Source: Bdellovibrionales bacterium GWA1_52_35 (GTDB lineage Bacteria; Bdellovibrionota; UBA1018). Taken from it: 64,000 nt of DNA. The position numbers and the translations under genes are program-made. Positions 8,869 through 17,387 of the stretch are shown in pieces; position 1 is the stretch's first letter, and each line of letters opens with the position of its first letter. The notes under the pieces were generated by a model. That model did no database searches. It had not been told where the DNA came from and saw nothing but the letters and a program-made list of their open reading frames with translations. The stretch spans positions 124,001 to 188,000 of the forward strand of contig MEPO01000032.1 of the NCBI GenBank assembly GCA_001769805.1. The letters are read 5' to 3'.

Positions 8869-9405
8869 TTAGGCTGCTTTTTCCTTCTTTTTATCGCTTT
8901 CGATCAGCATTTTTTCAAATGACTCACTTGCGCCCTCGGTGATCTGGATGGGCTTGGACTTGCTTTCTGCGGCTTTGGGCAGGGCGACTCTCAGGACACC
9001 GTCCTTGTAGTTGGCTTGTACTTTTTCAGCATCGACGGCAGAAGGGAGTGAGAATATCCGCTGAAAAGAACCATAGAATCTCTCGGTCGCATGTCTTGCG
9101 GATTTTTCGCGGGTTTCTTCCTCCTGTCTCTCTCCTGAAACAATGAGCTGGTTGTCTTTCACTTCAATCTTGACGTTATCCTTGGAAACGCCGGGCAGGT
9201 CGAAACTGAAGAGAAAATGCTTGTCTGTTTCCTCCAGATTGCAAGGAGGTGAAAAAACCAGCGGGTCTTCACCGAAAGACTGCTCGTAAGGACTCATGAA
9301 GTCCCCGAACATGCGGTCCAGCGTCCGCTGGAGTCTTGAGATTTCGCGAACCGGGTTCCAAGCTGCCTCCCGGCGCCAGATATCGGGCAGATGACGATTG
9401 GCCAT
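8869..9405 (-). CDS. Hsp20/alpha-crystallin small heat-shock protein
   Basis: A 178-aa ATP-independent holdase chaperone that keeps unfolding proteins soluble in the cytoplasm. The alpha-crystallin domain runs from about residue 50 to 150 (FLFSFDLPGVSKDNVKIEV, then the family GVLRVALPK motif), with an arginine-rich N-terminus and a basic C-terminal tail containing the short IxI-like QIT region. The ATG at 9405 follows AAGGAG; the ORF track begins 13 codons earlier without reason. It is monocistronic, with a 95-bp gap to the PLP enzyme start and an AT-rich upstream region. Confidence 0.92.
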   Translation of the reverse strand: MANRHLPDIWRREAAWNPVREISRLQRTLDRMFGDFMSPYEQSFGEDPLVFSPPCNLEETDKHFLFSFDLPGVSKDNVKIEVKDNQLIVSGERQEEETREKSARHATERFYGSFQRIFSLPSAVDAEKVQANYKDGVLRVALPKAAESKSKPIQITEGASESFEKMLIESDKKKEKAA

Positions 9406-9440
9406 AGAACACTCCTTTTCAATAATTCCAGATTTATGAT

Positions 9441-9453
9441 GCATTTGAAATGC
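9441..9453. repeat. Perfect 13-bp palindrome upstream of hsp20
   Basis: GCATTTGAAATGC reads as two perfect 6-bp arms around one G. It lies 35 bp upstream of the hsp20 start codon and about 100 bp before tRNA-Glu. It could be an operator half of unknown regulator. It is not a CIRCE element. Chance occurrence cannot be excluded. Confidence 0.3.
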
Positions 9454-9549
9454 CTGAGGTGCCGGTCAGATTTGGTAGAATATCCCCGGTTGAATTCCCC
9501 AGCCGCTTGGGTTAGAACTCCCAAACATCTCAAGAGCGGCCTCACATGC

Positions 9550-9625
9550 GTCCCCATCGTCTAGAGGCCTAGGACGGCGCCTTCTCACGGCGTAAACCGG
9601 GGTTCGAATCCCCGTGGGGACGCCA
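9550..9625 (+). tRNA. tRNA-Glu (anticodon CTC)
   Basis: A complete 76-nt tRNA. The acceptor arms GTCCCCA and TGGGGAC pair perfectly and CCA is encoded. The D arm shows the typical Glu sequence CGTCTAGAGG, the anticodon stem GCGCC/GGCGT encloses loop TTCTCAC with anticodon CTC at 9584-9586 (reads GAG), and the T arm is CCGGG-GTTCGAAT-CCCCG type. The overall sequence follows bacterial tRNA-Glu closely. No clear -10/-35 or downstream terminator was found. Confidence 0.96.
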
Positions 9626-10080
9626 AACAAAAGAGTATCCGCCTCCTTTTTGATGCTTATCGCGTCATCGCTACTGATTGCCCGTTTAATATTCTCAGTA
9701 CATTGTTTTTGAAACACCTACAGCGAGCGGTGGGGATTCGACGTGCGTAAACGCCTGCCTACAGCCCTGAGAGCAACGAGATCGCAGAGGCATTCGTGAA
9801 ATAATGGTCCCGCTTTTTACTCTGTCCCGCCTTTAACTCGGCCTAGCTCAAAATTGCCTTACATTCAGCGAAAAACGCTGATGGAGCATTTGAGTAAAAA
9901 CATTATAAACAGAATCTTTTCACTTATATCAAAAGCAGTTTCTTGCAAAAATACTGCCCGTGTCTGCTTAATTTAAACACCGCGTAAATAAGAATTGCGT
10001 TATTACCAGACTTTTCAATCTACTTGATTGCGTGCTCTTATGCCCTTCCCTCGGGACCTCGATTGGCTTAGATTCGATAT
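9626..10080. other. Gene-free 455-bp stretch downstream of tRNA-Glu
   Basis: No credible coding frame or RNA gene is seen. The first half is mixed in composition and holds a 17-bp near-perfect tandem repeat. The second half is AT-rich and contains a small hairpin (TCAGCG-AAAAA-CGCTGA, 9865-9881) without a U tract. The last 150 bp presumably carry the promoter of the histidine kinase gene, but no convincing consensus is visible. A decayed insertion next to the tRNA is possible but there is no integrase or transposase remnant I can name. Confidence 0.5.
9807..9840. repeat. Two tandem 17-bp units (14/17 identical)
   Basis: GTCCCGCTTTTTACTCT is followed directly by GTCCCGCCTTTAACTCG. The two units match at 14 of 17 positions. 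This may be a remnant of a mobile-element end or a protein-binding repeat. Confidence 0.5.
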
Positions 10081-11391
10081 GTGCCTATCGCCCGCGTAGC
10101 CCTGAAAACTGTCCTGCCCTACACGGTCTTCGCAAGCCTTTGGATTGTTTTTTCCGACAAAGCGCTCGAGAGACTCGGATTGGTTGCCGAGCAGATGACC
10201 ACGTTTTCCATCGTCAAAGGCCTATTTTTTGTTCTGGTGACATCGCTTCTTCTTCTCATCCTGATCAGAGGCCAATTGCGTGCGATCATTTACTCAGAGG
10301 AGCAGCTGAATTCAATTATTTCTCATTTGCCTGACGCCATTGTTCTCATCAGTAAAGCTCGAGAAGTCATTCATGTAAATGAAGCGGCGAAGACGCTTTT
10401 CGAAATTGATTCCACTGCAAATGCCAATTTAGAAATGACAAAATTCTTTTTCAACTATTGCACGTATTCCTTAACCCATCCGGAAGGGGGTCCAATTGAA
10501 TCAGCGGAACGCGCTTCCGAAAGAGCTTTAAATGGTGAAATCATCCGCAACATGCCTTCGGTTCTTCACCTCCCCTCGGGTAAAACAATTCACCTCAGCG
10601 TCTCCGCCGCACCTGCATCCATGCAGGAAAACCAGATCCAAACCGTCGCACTCGCCATCCGCGATGTCAGTGAGCTGCGCCGGCTCGAGGGACTCCGGGA
10701 CGAGTTTCTCTCCAACGCTGCCCATGATCTCAAAACGCCGCTGTCGGTGATCAAAACCAATACCCAGCTCTTTCATCGTCTGGGTGAAAAGTGGGACAGC
10801 ACAAAGCGAACCGCTCTTCTGGAATCCACAGACAGGCAATGCGACAAGCTGACCACCCTGATTGAGGAGCTGCTCGACTCCGCGGCTTCCTCAGAGGGAA
10901 TGCTCAGACTCAATCGTTCCTCATTCGATCTTGCACGGATGATCCGGGAGGTCAGCGCTAATCTCGGAGCAATTGCTTACCCGGTCAACATTTCAGTTGA
11001 GTCACCTGATCGGCTTGAGGTTTTCGCCGATCAGCAGAGAATCGAGCGAGTCCTGACAAATCTGCTTCAAAACGCGGTAAAGTATTCCAAAGATACGGGA
11101 GAAATCACGGTCTGTCTCAGAGCCGTGGCTTCACAGGCCCGCATCGAAGTGCGGGATACCGGAATCGGAATTTCAGAAACTGATAAGCACAGGGTTTTTG
11201 AGCGATACTTCCAGGGAAATGCACGGGCGCATCGGCAGCTGGGAGGAATGGGCCTGGGACTTCACCTGAGTCGGCAAATCATCGAAGCCCACGGCGGCAA
11301 GATGAACTACACCAGTCAATTGGGAGTGGGCTCGACCTTCTACTTCACGCTCCCTTTGGGAGGATCTCCGGATTATGACAATAACCGCTGA
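10081..11391 (+). CDS. Membrane-bound PAS sensor histidine kinase
   Basis: A 436-aa sensor kinase. Two transmembrane helices (about residues 10-27 and 44-64) flank a short loop with the FSDKALERLG pattern common in this kinase type. A PAS domain (about 75-200) is followed by HisKA with phospho-acceptor H215 in AHDLKTPL and an HATPase domain with the N box NLLQNAVKYS, G1 DTGIGIS and G2 MGLGLHLS. It should autophosphorylate and pass phosphate to the receiver encoded by the overlapping next gene (17 bp overlap). The start is GTG at 10081, giving the expected first helix. The signal is unknown. Confidence 0.9.
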   Translation: MPIARVALKTVLPYTVFASLWIVFSDKALERLGLVAEQMTTFSIVKGLFFVLVTSLLLLILIRGQLRAIIYSEEQLNSIISHLPDAIVLISKAREVIHVNEAAKTLFEIDSTANANLEMTKFFFNYCTYSLTHPEGGPIESAERASERALNGEIIRNMPSVLHLPSGKTIHLSVSAAPASMQENQIQTVALAIRDVSELRRLEGLRDEFLSNAAHDLKTPLSVIKTNTQLFHRLGEKWDSTKRTALLESTDRQCDKLTTLIEELLDSAASSEGMLRLNRSSFDLARMIREVSANLGAIAYPVNISVESPDRLEVFADQQRIERVLTNLLQNAVKYSKDTGEITVCLRAVASQARIEVRDTGIGISETDKHRVFERYFQGNARAHRQLGGMGLGLHLSRQIIEAHGGKMNYTSQLGVGSTFYFTLPLGGSPDYDNNR

Positions 11392-11752
11392 CATTGTACT
11401 CGTCATTGAAGACGATCCTTCTCTTGCAGCCTCCATGGAGATGCTCCTTCGGGCGGCTCAAGTCGAAGTACTGAGCGCGGGCAATGGTCTTGAAGCACTC
11501 CAGTTACTCGAGCACCATAAACCGGATCTGATTCTGCTCGATATGAAGATGCCGATCATGGATGGTTGGGAGTTCGCAAAGTTATTTTATCAGAAATATG
11601 GGCACACCATCCCGATCATTGTCCTGACTGCAGCCGAAAACGCCGGAAAGAGAGCGGAAGAAATTCAGGCGGATGATTTTGTGAGCAAGCCATTTCAAAT
11701 AGATGAACTTCTGAAGAAACTTTCCAGATTTGTGCGAGTAGAGATTTTTTAA
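11375..11752 (+). CDS. Single-domain response regulator (CheY-like)
   Basis: A 125-aa stand-alone receiver domain. The acidic pocket (E12, D13, D14), phospho-acceptor D56 in LILLDMKMP, the switch threonine T85 and K105 in VSKPF are all present, so it should be phosphorylatable. No output domain is attached; it must act through protein contacts. The start overlaps the upstream kinase by 17 bp behind GGGAGGA, so the two are a cognate pair. Its 3' end faces the SDR gene, with 20 bp between them. Confidence 0.92.
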   Translation: MTITADIVLVIEDDPSLAASMEMLLRAAQVEVLSAGNGLEALQLLEHHKPDLILLDMKMPIMDGWEFAKLFYQKYGHTIPIIVLTAAENAGKRAEEIQADDFVSKPFQIDELLKKLSRFVRVEIF

Positions 11753-11772
11753 CTGATCTGCAACTGTGTTCC

Positions 11773-13335
11773 TCACCACTCGGTCGGAAAATAATCTTTC
11801 AGGAAATTTCCCCACGAGTGCTTGCCAGTCAAAAGACCTGAAAAGAAGGGATCACAAACGCGCGCCGCTCCGTCTACAATATCCAGCGGCGGCTGGAAGT
11901 CATGCTCTTCCTGCTTGCGCGCGGAGATCGCTGCCGGGTCTTCATCCGTCACCCAGCCGGTATCCACGGCATTCATGAAAATTCCGCTTTTCGCGTAATC
12001 ACGCGCCGAGGTCAGAGTCATCATGTTCAGCGCCGCTTTGGCCATGTTCGTGTGAGGATGTTTATCCGTCTTGGTGTGCCGCGCGAACTTCCCTTCCATC
12101 GCCGATACATTGACGATGTGCTTTTCGCCCGTAGGGTGCCGAAGCATCAGCGCTTTGAGCTTGCTGCAAAGAATAAACGGCGCCACGGAATTCACCAGCT
12201 GGACTTCGAGCATTTCAGCCGTCGGTACATCTCCCAGCGTCAGGCGCCAGGTATTGATTCCGCGTAAATCCACCTGCTGAAGATCGGCATCCAGCTTGCC
12301 GGCCGGAAATAAGGCTTCGGACGCTTCGGGATCATCACATTGATAGGGAATCTGTGAGAGCTCAGCTGAGGAAGTCAGCCCGAGTACTTTTGGATCTCGC
12401 CCATGCCAGCTCGAAAGCCAGGTCGTATCGCCACTCGAGGGATGATTCGCACTTGTACTACCGCTCGCGGCACTAGGCCCTGTCAGGGCAACCTTGCAGG
12501 CCTGATGATTCAGCAAAAGCGCTCGTGCATCCGCAGGAAGCTCCTCATGGGCCAGCTTTTCAGTACTCATCAGATGGGAATAGAATCCGGGTGGCCGTCT
12601 GACGGTTTGCGCAGCATTGTTGATGAGAATATCCAGGCGCTCATAAGTCTGATTGACGAACCGAGTGAAGGTCTCAACACTGGGCGAATGGCGGAGATCC
12701 AGGCCATGGATCTGAAGGCGTGCACCCCAGGCCGCAAAGTCCGGTTCACGAGCATAGCGGATGGCGGCATCCTGGGGGAACCTCGTGGTCACGATGACCC
12801 GTGCCCCGGCTCGAAGCATCATCAGTGCTGCCTGATAACCAATCTTCAGTCTGGCGCCGGTGATCAGGGCGACCCTGCCCTGCAAGGAGGCGGTTTGAAA
12901 TCTTTTCTCATAATTGAAAGGTGCGCATTTTGGGCACATGGAATCATAAAAAAAATGAAGCCGGGTGAATTCAGTTTTGCAGACGTAGCAGGCCCGAGGG
13001 TGCTCAAGCTCGCGCGCGGGAGCTTCATTTGTTTCGGATTCGAGGGCCAATACGCGAGGCGGTGGAACGAAAACCGAATCCAGTCTTGCGGTGCGAATCT
13101 CGGCGGAAGCGCGAACAAGCCGGTCCCGATTCTGCTTCTGCTTGCGCTTCTCACGCCGCAGAGCCTTCAGACGGCGGGTTACTTCCGTGCGTTCCGGATG
13201 AATGGTTCGTCCTGCTGAGACCAAGAGCCGGAGTCGATCTTCTTTTGACAAAGATGAGAGGATAATGGAGTCGCCGGCCAGGGCTTCCATCACGCGAATG
13301 CAGTGTTGCAGGTCTTCCTGGGTTATTTTCTCCAT
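11773..13335 (-). CDS. Large zinc-ribbon SDR-family oxidoreductase
   Basis: A 520-aa protein with an N-terminal basic, helical region (about 1-110), a CxxC...CxxC zinc ribbon (C116, C119, C134, C137) and a short-chain dehydrogenase domain beginning with TGARLKIGYQ (about 159) and containing ILINNAAQTVRRPP. The usual YxxxK catalytic pair is replaced by T-N-M-A-K in HPHTNMAKAAL; I recall the same substitution in bacterial and plant members of this large-SDR group, so it is probably a family trait. The substrate is unknown. The ATG at 13335 lies 23 bp after the VF530 gene; the longer ORF start would overlap that gene without homology. Confidence 0.75.
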   Translation of the reverse strand: MEKITQEDLQHCIRVMEALAGDSIILSSLSKEDRLRLLVSAGRTIHPERTEVTRRLKALRREKRKQKQNRDRLVRASAEIRTARLDSVFVPPPRVLALESETNEAPARELEHPRACYVCKTEFTRLHFFYDSMCPKCAPFNYEKRFQTASLQGRVALITGARLKIGYQAALMMLRAGARVIVTTRFPQDAAIRYAREPDFAAWGARLQIHGLDLRHSPSVETFTRFVNQTYERLDILINNAAQTVRRPPGFYSHLMSTEKLAHEELPADARALLLNHQACKVALTGPSAASGSTSANHPSSGDTTWLSSWHGRDPKVLGLTSSAELSQIPYQCDDPEASEALFPAGKLDADLQQVDLRGINTWRLTLGDVPTAEMLEVQLVNSVAPFILCSKLKALMLRHPTGEKHIVNVSAMEGKFARHTKTDKHPHTNMAKAALNMMTLTSARDYAKSGIFMNAVDTGWVTDEDPAAISARKQEEHDFQPPLDIVDGAARVCDPFFSGLLTGKHSWGNFLKDYFPTEW

Positions 13336-13358
13336 TACGGGGACCCTATCAGAAATAT

Positions 13359-13580
13359 TCAGTGACCGCATTCCCGGAGATAAATGTCTTCCACTTCTTT
13401 CCGGGCCCAGGGGGTTCTGCGAAGGAAAGTCAGGCTCGATTTCATGCTCGGATTGTTCTTGAAACATTTGATCGGAACAACCTGGCCGAGCTTCTCCCAG
13501 CCGTACAACTCCACCAAGCGGGTGACAATCATTTCCAGGGTGACGTTATGCAACGGATTTTTGGGCTGGGGCTCGGTCAT
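13359..13580 (-). CDS. VF530/DUF2132 family small protein
   Basis: A 73-aa protein matching the VF530 family (PF09905): [20 protein letters not shown], then the family phrase [20 protein letters not shown] and a C-terminal VEDIYL. Family members are small helical proteins described as DNA-binding-like; function is unproven. The start is the ATG at 13580, which matches the usual family N-terminus; the ORF track extension to 13631 runs into the intergenic gap. It sits in a reverse operon between a secreted Cys-rich protein and the SDR. Confidence 0.85.
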   Translation of the reverse strand: MTEPQPKNPLHNVTLEMIVTRLVELYGWEKLGQVVPIKCFKNNPSMKSSLTFLRRTPWARKEVEDIYLRECGH

Positions 13581-13596
13581 TCTTGAATAATTATGA

Positions 13597-14235
13597 TTAT
13601 TGATTGCCTTTGACCGAAACCCAGTCACCAAAGAACCAGGAGTTCTTGATCAGATAACGGGTCTTTGTATCGAGCGCCCTGAGGGTATAGACGTCATCAC
13701 GGCCGTCCACAGTTTTCTGTGAACCGATGACTTCAAAGGTTTCTTCTTCGTTGGGACCGAGGCGGGAAGCTTTTTTAAAGGTCAGCTTGAAAGAAGCCTG
13801 CTTCTCTTTGTAGGCGACACCGGTTTCGGCGCAGTAAACCTGGGGATGGTAGCAGGAATTCATATATTCGTGGCACCGGTTATAGCACTCCTGCCCCCAT
13901 GCAACACAACCGCCATGACTGTTCCAAACCTGACAATAATTGCTGCAGACCAGATTGCATTCGGTGTAATAGCCGCAGGAGGAGTCGGGACCCCAGACCG
14001 TCCGGGTTTCGTAACGAGAGCAATAGGTACGTCCAAAGGGAATATTCATGTAAACTTTGATGGATCTTGGAGTGCTAGCGGTCCTGACCAGAATCGCTTT
14101 GTCTGTATCAATGGAGACCTTATTGCTGTCGAGAACCACGCGCTTGGCGACATCCCCTTCGGCAGCGAAAACCGCTCCTGAGCAGGACAGCATCAACCCC
14201 ATAAAGCCAAAAATACCGGCAACAAAAAACTTCAT
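13597..14235 (-). CDS. Secreted cysteine-rich protein of unknown function
   Basis: A 212-aa protein with a clear Sec signal peptide ([20 protein letters not shown] then AVFA, cleavage before AEGD). The mature part contains ten cysteines between about residues 72 and 135 (for example [16 protein letters not shown]), an even number that suggests five disulfides. The C-terminal third is beta-like and Cys-free. I do not recognise a family. ATG at 14235 is preceded by AAGGGGTGAGC; the track's GTG start three codons earlier overlaps this ribosome site. It is the first gene of the reverse operon with VF530 and SDR. Confidence 0.75.
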   Translation of the reverse strand: MKFFVAGIFGFMGLMLSCSGAVFAAEGDVAKRVVLDSNKVSIDTDKAILVRTASTPRSIKVYMNIPFGRTYCSRYETRTVWGPDSSCGYYTECNLVCSNYCQVWNSHGGCVAWGQECYNRCHEYMNSCYHPQVYCAETGVAYKEKQASFKLTFKKASRLGPNEEETFEVIGSQKTVDGRDDVYTLRALDTKTRYLIKNSWFFGDWVSVKGNQ

Positions 14236-14262
14236 AAAGCTCACCCCTTTGTAGACTTCCTT

Positions 14263-15417
14263 CTAAACGCTGGGTGCAAGGAAAGCAAGCGCCTGAATGG
14301 ATTTTTTATGCTCTGCAACATTTCTCAGTTTCAGCCAGTACTCGCATTGCGCAAGCTTCGGCAGACTATCAATGAGCGGCACGAGAATCCTCATTGAATG
14401 ACCGAGCAGCTCGCCGGACAATGAGGCGAGGTAAGTTTCTAAAATTCCCTCTCTTTCGGACTGAGACAGGGAAAGCAGTGAAAATTCCAGTGGTTCATAA
14501 AGAAAGGTCCGAAACACTTCAAGCTTTTGAGCTTTTCCGAATTCGTGGAAGCCAGCAAGTTCCGCCCAGTTGTCTTTTTGCACCAGGAAATTGATCTTCA
14601 GTCCCAGACTGCTAAGCGACTTCTGGATGCGCCGACGGTCATACTGAACCAGAAGCTCAAGATTCTTCAGAACGACTTCCAAGCTGCCACCGCGAATCAG
14701 CGCATAGGTCTGGGGATTCAGGGAATCAAGACTGACGATCAAATTTTTTACAGGGATCTTGTCCAGAGCGGCCTCGATCCGCTGATTGAATTTCCAATGG
14801 CCGTTCGTCGTGATCGTCCACTGGCAGGCCGGATTGATCCGGCTGATGAGATCAATCAGCCGATAAGTGTCCTTCTGAACGAAGGGTTCTCCGGAAAGCA
14901 ACTCCACCTCCCTGACATGCGGAAGCAGGGCTTCGAGCTGCGACCAATAACGGGGCTCGCTATAAAGGCCATTGGGCTTTTTCCAGACATGGCACATTCG
15001 GCAGCGAAGATTACAATGGCCGTTCAGGTTCAAACCCAGGCGCAAAGGAGGAGCGGACTGCCATTCAGCCGGCGACACCAGGGGGAAAAGCGTGTTGTAG
15101 CGCGGACAGAGATGACAGGCACGATGCCGGGTTTCTGTTTTACAGGTCTGAACCTCACCTTTCAGAAATTCCCGGCGCCAGGAACGCAAGCCGGGTCCGT
15201 TCCAAATTTCGAGCAGCGAGCGTTCCATAATCGAGCCGACTGAAAAGTCGCTGCCCTTGTGCCGGCAGGAACCCACCTGACCATCCGGCTCGAGAATCAA
15301 GGTGGAAAAAGGCACAAGACAAAAATCATCTGGCAAACCGCGCAGGGCGAATTCTTTCTGGATTTCTTGGGGCGACAGTCCAGAAGCTGCCTCGTCTTTC
15401 ACCATTTGGAAAACCAT
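14263..15417 (-). CDS. Twitch-type radical SAM protein (SPASM-like Cys module at N-terminus)
   Basis: A 384-aa radical SAM protein with an auxiliary-cluster module placed before the barrel: FCLVPFSTLILEPDGQVGSC, then EIWNGPGLRSWRREFLKG and a cluster of Cys/His (CHLCP). The core motif CNLRCRMC is near residue 135, followed by LLSGEP. The pattern fits N-terminal-twitch radical SAM proteins, whose substrates are not known. It is closely similar to the reverse-strand gene at 36429-37487, including the unusual phrase WKKPNGLYS/REKPNGLYD after the Cys motif. ATG 15417 is used, with ATG 15405 an alternative better spaced from GGAG. It is divergent from the next radical SAM gene. Confidence 0.82.
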   Translation of the reverse strand: MVFQMVKDEAASGLSPQEIQKEFALRGLPDDFCLVPFSTLILEPDGQVGSCRHKGSDFSVGSIMERSLLEIWNGPGLRSWRREFLKGEVQTCKTETRHRACHLCPRYNTLFPLVSPAEWQSAPPLRLGLNLNGHCNLRCRMCHVWKKPNGLYSEPRYWSQLEALLPHVREVELLSGEPFVQKDTYRLIDLISRINPACQWTITTNGHWKFNQRIEAALDKIPVKNLIVSLDSLNPQTYALIRGGSLEVVLKNLELLVQYDRRRIQKSLSSLGLKINFLVQKDNWAELAGFHEFGKAQKLEVFRTFLYEPLEFSLLSLSQSEREGILETYLASLSGELLGHSMRILVPLIDSLPKLAQCEYWLKLRNVAEHKKSIQALAFLAPSV

Positions 15418-15462
15418 ACTCCGTATGCTAACTTCTGCGCAATCGACAAGATTTCTCGAATT

Positions 15463-16233
15463 ATGTTTAAAAAAGATTCAAATTTTCCCGTTCTTGCTGT
15501 CGAAATCGAAATCAATCCGGACTGCAACAAGAGCTGTTCCTATTGCCCGAACTCGATTCTAAAAAGAAAAGCCTCCCGCCCAATGGACGAGAGGCTTTTT
15601 CGAAACATCCTCGAGCAGCTCCGGGGAGCGGGATACAACGGGCGCATTTCTTTTCATTTTTACAATGAGCCCCTGCTCTGTGCCGAACTCGATCATTTTG
15701 CGGCGCTGACCCGGCAAGCACTTCCGAAGTGCTTCATTGAGCTTTATACAAACGGAACGCTGCTCACGCGGGAGCGTCTCGAAAGCCTGCTCCGTTCGGG
15801 CGTGAGCAAATTCACGGTTACGCGCCACCCCGGTTCCGGGGACTATCCGTTTGAGGCTTTGCTGGAGACGCTGGCACTCGAAGTACGGACGAAAATCCGG
15901 TACCAGATGAGCGAAACGCTGCTCTTCACCAATCGCGGTGGTCTGATGAAGGACGTCGGAGTTTGCTCGGAGAAGCCGCCACTTCCGCACCCCTGCTTCA
16001 TTCCCCATTCCGCGCTCGTCATCACGGCCGAGGGAAACGTGATTCCCTGCTTTGAAGATTATGAGGAGCAGAATGTCATGGGCCAGATCACCGGCCAGCC
16101 TCATGAACCCACTCTGGTTGAAATCTGGAATTCCGCCAGATACCGCAAGTTCAGGGACTCCCTCAAGAAAGCCGGAGGCCGACAGGGTCATCCTGTTTGC
16201 CGCGACTGCAACTCTCTGCTAATAATACCCTGA
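15463..16233 (+). CDS. Radical SAM/SPASM domain protein
   Basis: A 256-aa radical SAM protein with core motif CNKSCSYC (about residues 19-26), the barrel sequence FHFYNEP and a C-terminal SPASM region (CFIPHSALVITAEGNVIPC, then EIWNS and CRDCN) that should bind an auxiliary iron-sulfur cluster. Its substrate is unknown; SPASM enzymes commonly modify peptides but some act on sugars or cyclitols. The ATG at 15463 is chosen because the longer frame from 15259 overlaps the divergent gene and lacks homology. Its stop overlaps the aminotransferase start (TGATG), making it the first gene of a plus-strand operon. Confidence 0.82.
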   Translation: MFKKDSNFPVLAVEIEINPDCNKSCSYCPNSILKRKASRPMDERLFRNILEQLRGAGYNGRISFHFYNEPLLCAELDHFAALTRQALPKCFIELYTNGTLLTRERLESLLRSGVSKFTVTRHPGSGDYPFEALLETLALEVRTKIRYQMSETLLFTNRGGLMKDVGVCSEKPPLPHPCFIPHSALVITAEGNVIPCFEDYEEQNVMGQITGQPHEPTLVEIWNSARYRKFRDSLKKAGGRQGHPVCRDCNSLLIIP

Positions 16234-17384
16234 TGTATTTCATAGATGAAAAAGAACTCGACGCGATTCGGGCGGTTTTCGAACGCAAGCGGCTTTTTCG
16301 CTACCAGCCAGATGAAGGCGGCGAATGCGACCTTTTTGAGCGCGAATTTGAGCGCTACCTGCCGGTTCCTCATTCCCTCCTGGTCACGAGCGGGACCAAC
16401 GCCCTCATCGCAGCTTTGAAATCCGGAGGCATCGGTCCCGGTGATGAGGTCATCATCCCGGCTTATACCTTTGTGGCGACCGCTGCGGCCGTGGCCCAGG
16501 TCGGGGCGGTGCCGGTCATCGCGAATATCGATGAGACTTTGGGAATCTCCCCTTCCGATATCGAGGCGAAACTTTCTTCGCGCACCCGCGCGCTTCTCCC
16601 CGTGCACATGGACGGGCTGGCTGCGGATATGAATGCAATCACCCGGCTCGCTCAAAGCCGGCAGCTGCTCCTGATTGAAGATGTCGCCCAAGCCATCGGC
16701 GGCAGTTTCCAGGGGAGAAAGCTCGGAACCCTCGGGGACTTTGGCTGTTTCTCGCTCAACGAAAACAAAAATATCTCCTGCGGTGAGGGCGGGATCGTTA
16801 CGGCGACCAGTCGCGCCCGTTACGAGAACCTCTTCTGTCAGCACGACGTTTCGGCGCAGTATAATCCGGTCAAAAGCAGATTTTTCGTTGAAACCCGGCC
16901 TTTCCTGGGCAGCTCCATGCGGATTTCGGAAATTTCCGGAGCGATCATGCGCGTGCAGCTTTCACGACTGGACGAAATTCTCAGGCTCTTGCGCGAACGC
17001 AAAGCGATTTACCGCGAAGCGCTGGCCGGACTCAGGCAGGTCCGTTTGATTACCGGTAATTGTTCCGAAGGCGATTGTGGCTCTTCCATTCATCTTCTCT
17101 GCTCGGACCCCGGTTATGCCATTCAAGCCGGTCAGGCTTTAAGGAACGCTGGTTATCTTTTTGCGCCTGTTACCACGCGACCGGCGCATGCCGCCTGGAA
17201 ATGGCTGCCACTTCTGGACAAAGAACCGGCGCCGCGCGGGCAAGCGCCGAACCAGATGGCTCATTTCCTTCAATCGGTCGACGTCCTGACCCGCGTTTTG
17301 AGACTTGAGACCGATATTCATAAAAGCCTGGCGGCAACCCAGACGGACGCGCGGAGCGTTCGGCACATCTTGGAGAGCCTATAA
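16233..17384 (+). CDS. DegT/DnrJ/EryC1/StrS-family sugar or cyclitol aminotransferase
   Basis: A 383-aa PLP aminotransferase that transfers an amino group to a keto sugar (usually nucleotide-linked) or keto-cyclitol. Key features are VTSGTNALIAAL for cofactor phosphate, GDEVIIPAYTFVAT, the aspartate in LIEDVAQAIGG and the Schiff-base lysine K179 in NENKNISCGEGG. The true start is the ATG at 16233, overlapping the stop of the radical SAM gene; the track start at 16197 adds residues from inside that gene. With the following carbamoyltransferase and the downstream amidinotransferase it suggests an amino-bearing product. Confidence 0.9.
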   Translation: MYFIDEKELDAIRAVFERKRLFRYQPDEGGECDLFEREFERYLPVPHSLLVTSGTNALIAALKSGGIGPGDEVIIPAYTFVATAAAVAQVGAVPVIANIDETLGISPSDIEAKLSSRTRALLPVHMDGLAADMNAITRLAQSRQLLLIEDVAQAIGGSFQGRKLGTLGDFGCFSLNENKNISCGEGGIVTATSRARYENLFCQHDVSAQYNPVKSRFFVETRPFLGSSMRISEISGAIMRVQLSRLDEILRLLRERKAIYREALAGLRQVRLITGNCSEGDCGSSIHLLCSDPGYAIQAGQALRNAGYLFAPVTTRPAHAAWKWLPLLDKEPAPRGQAPNQMAHFLQSVDVLTRVLRLETDIHKSLAATQTDARSVRHILESL

Positions 17385-17387
17385 GCG

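Noticed and set aside
9466-9717. 83-aa reverse ORF over the tRNA region
   Set aside because: It runs antisense through tRNA-Glu; such frames are common false genes.
9732-9743. GGGGATTCGACG, similar to the 5' part of tmRNA
   Set aside because: No tag frame, no matching 3' T-arm and CCA within 400 nt and no acceptor pairing could be found.
9865-9881. Hairpin TCAGCG-AAAAA-CGCTGA
   Set aside because: There is no following T run and no gene ends nearby, so it is not a terminator of the usual type.
12403-13218. 271-aa plus-strand ORF
   Set aside because: It is antisense to the zinc-ribbon SDR and has no family features.
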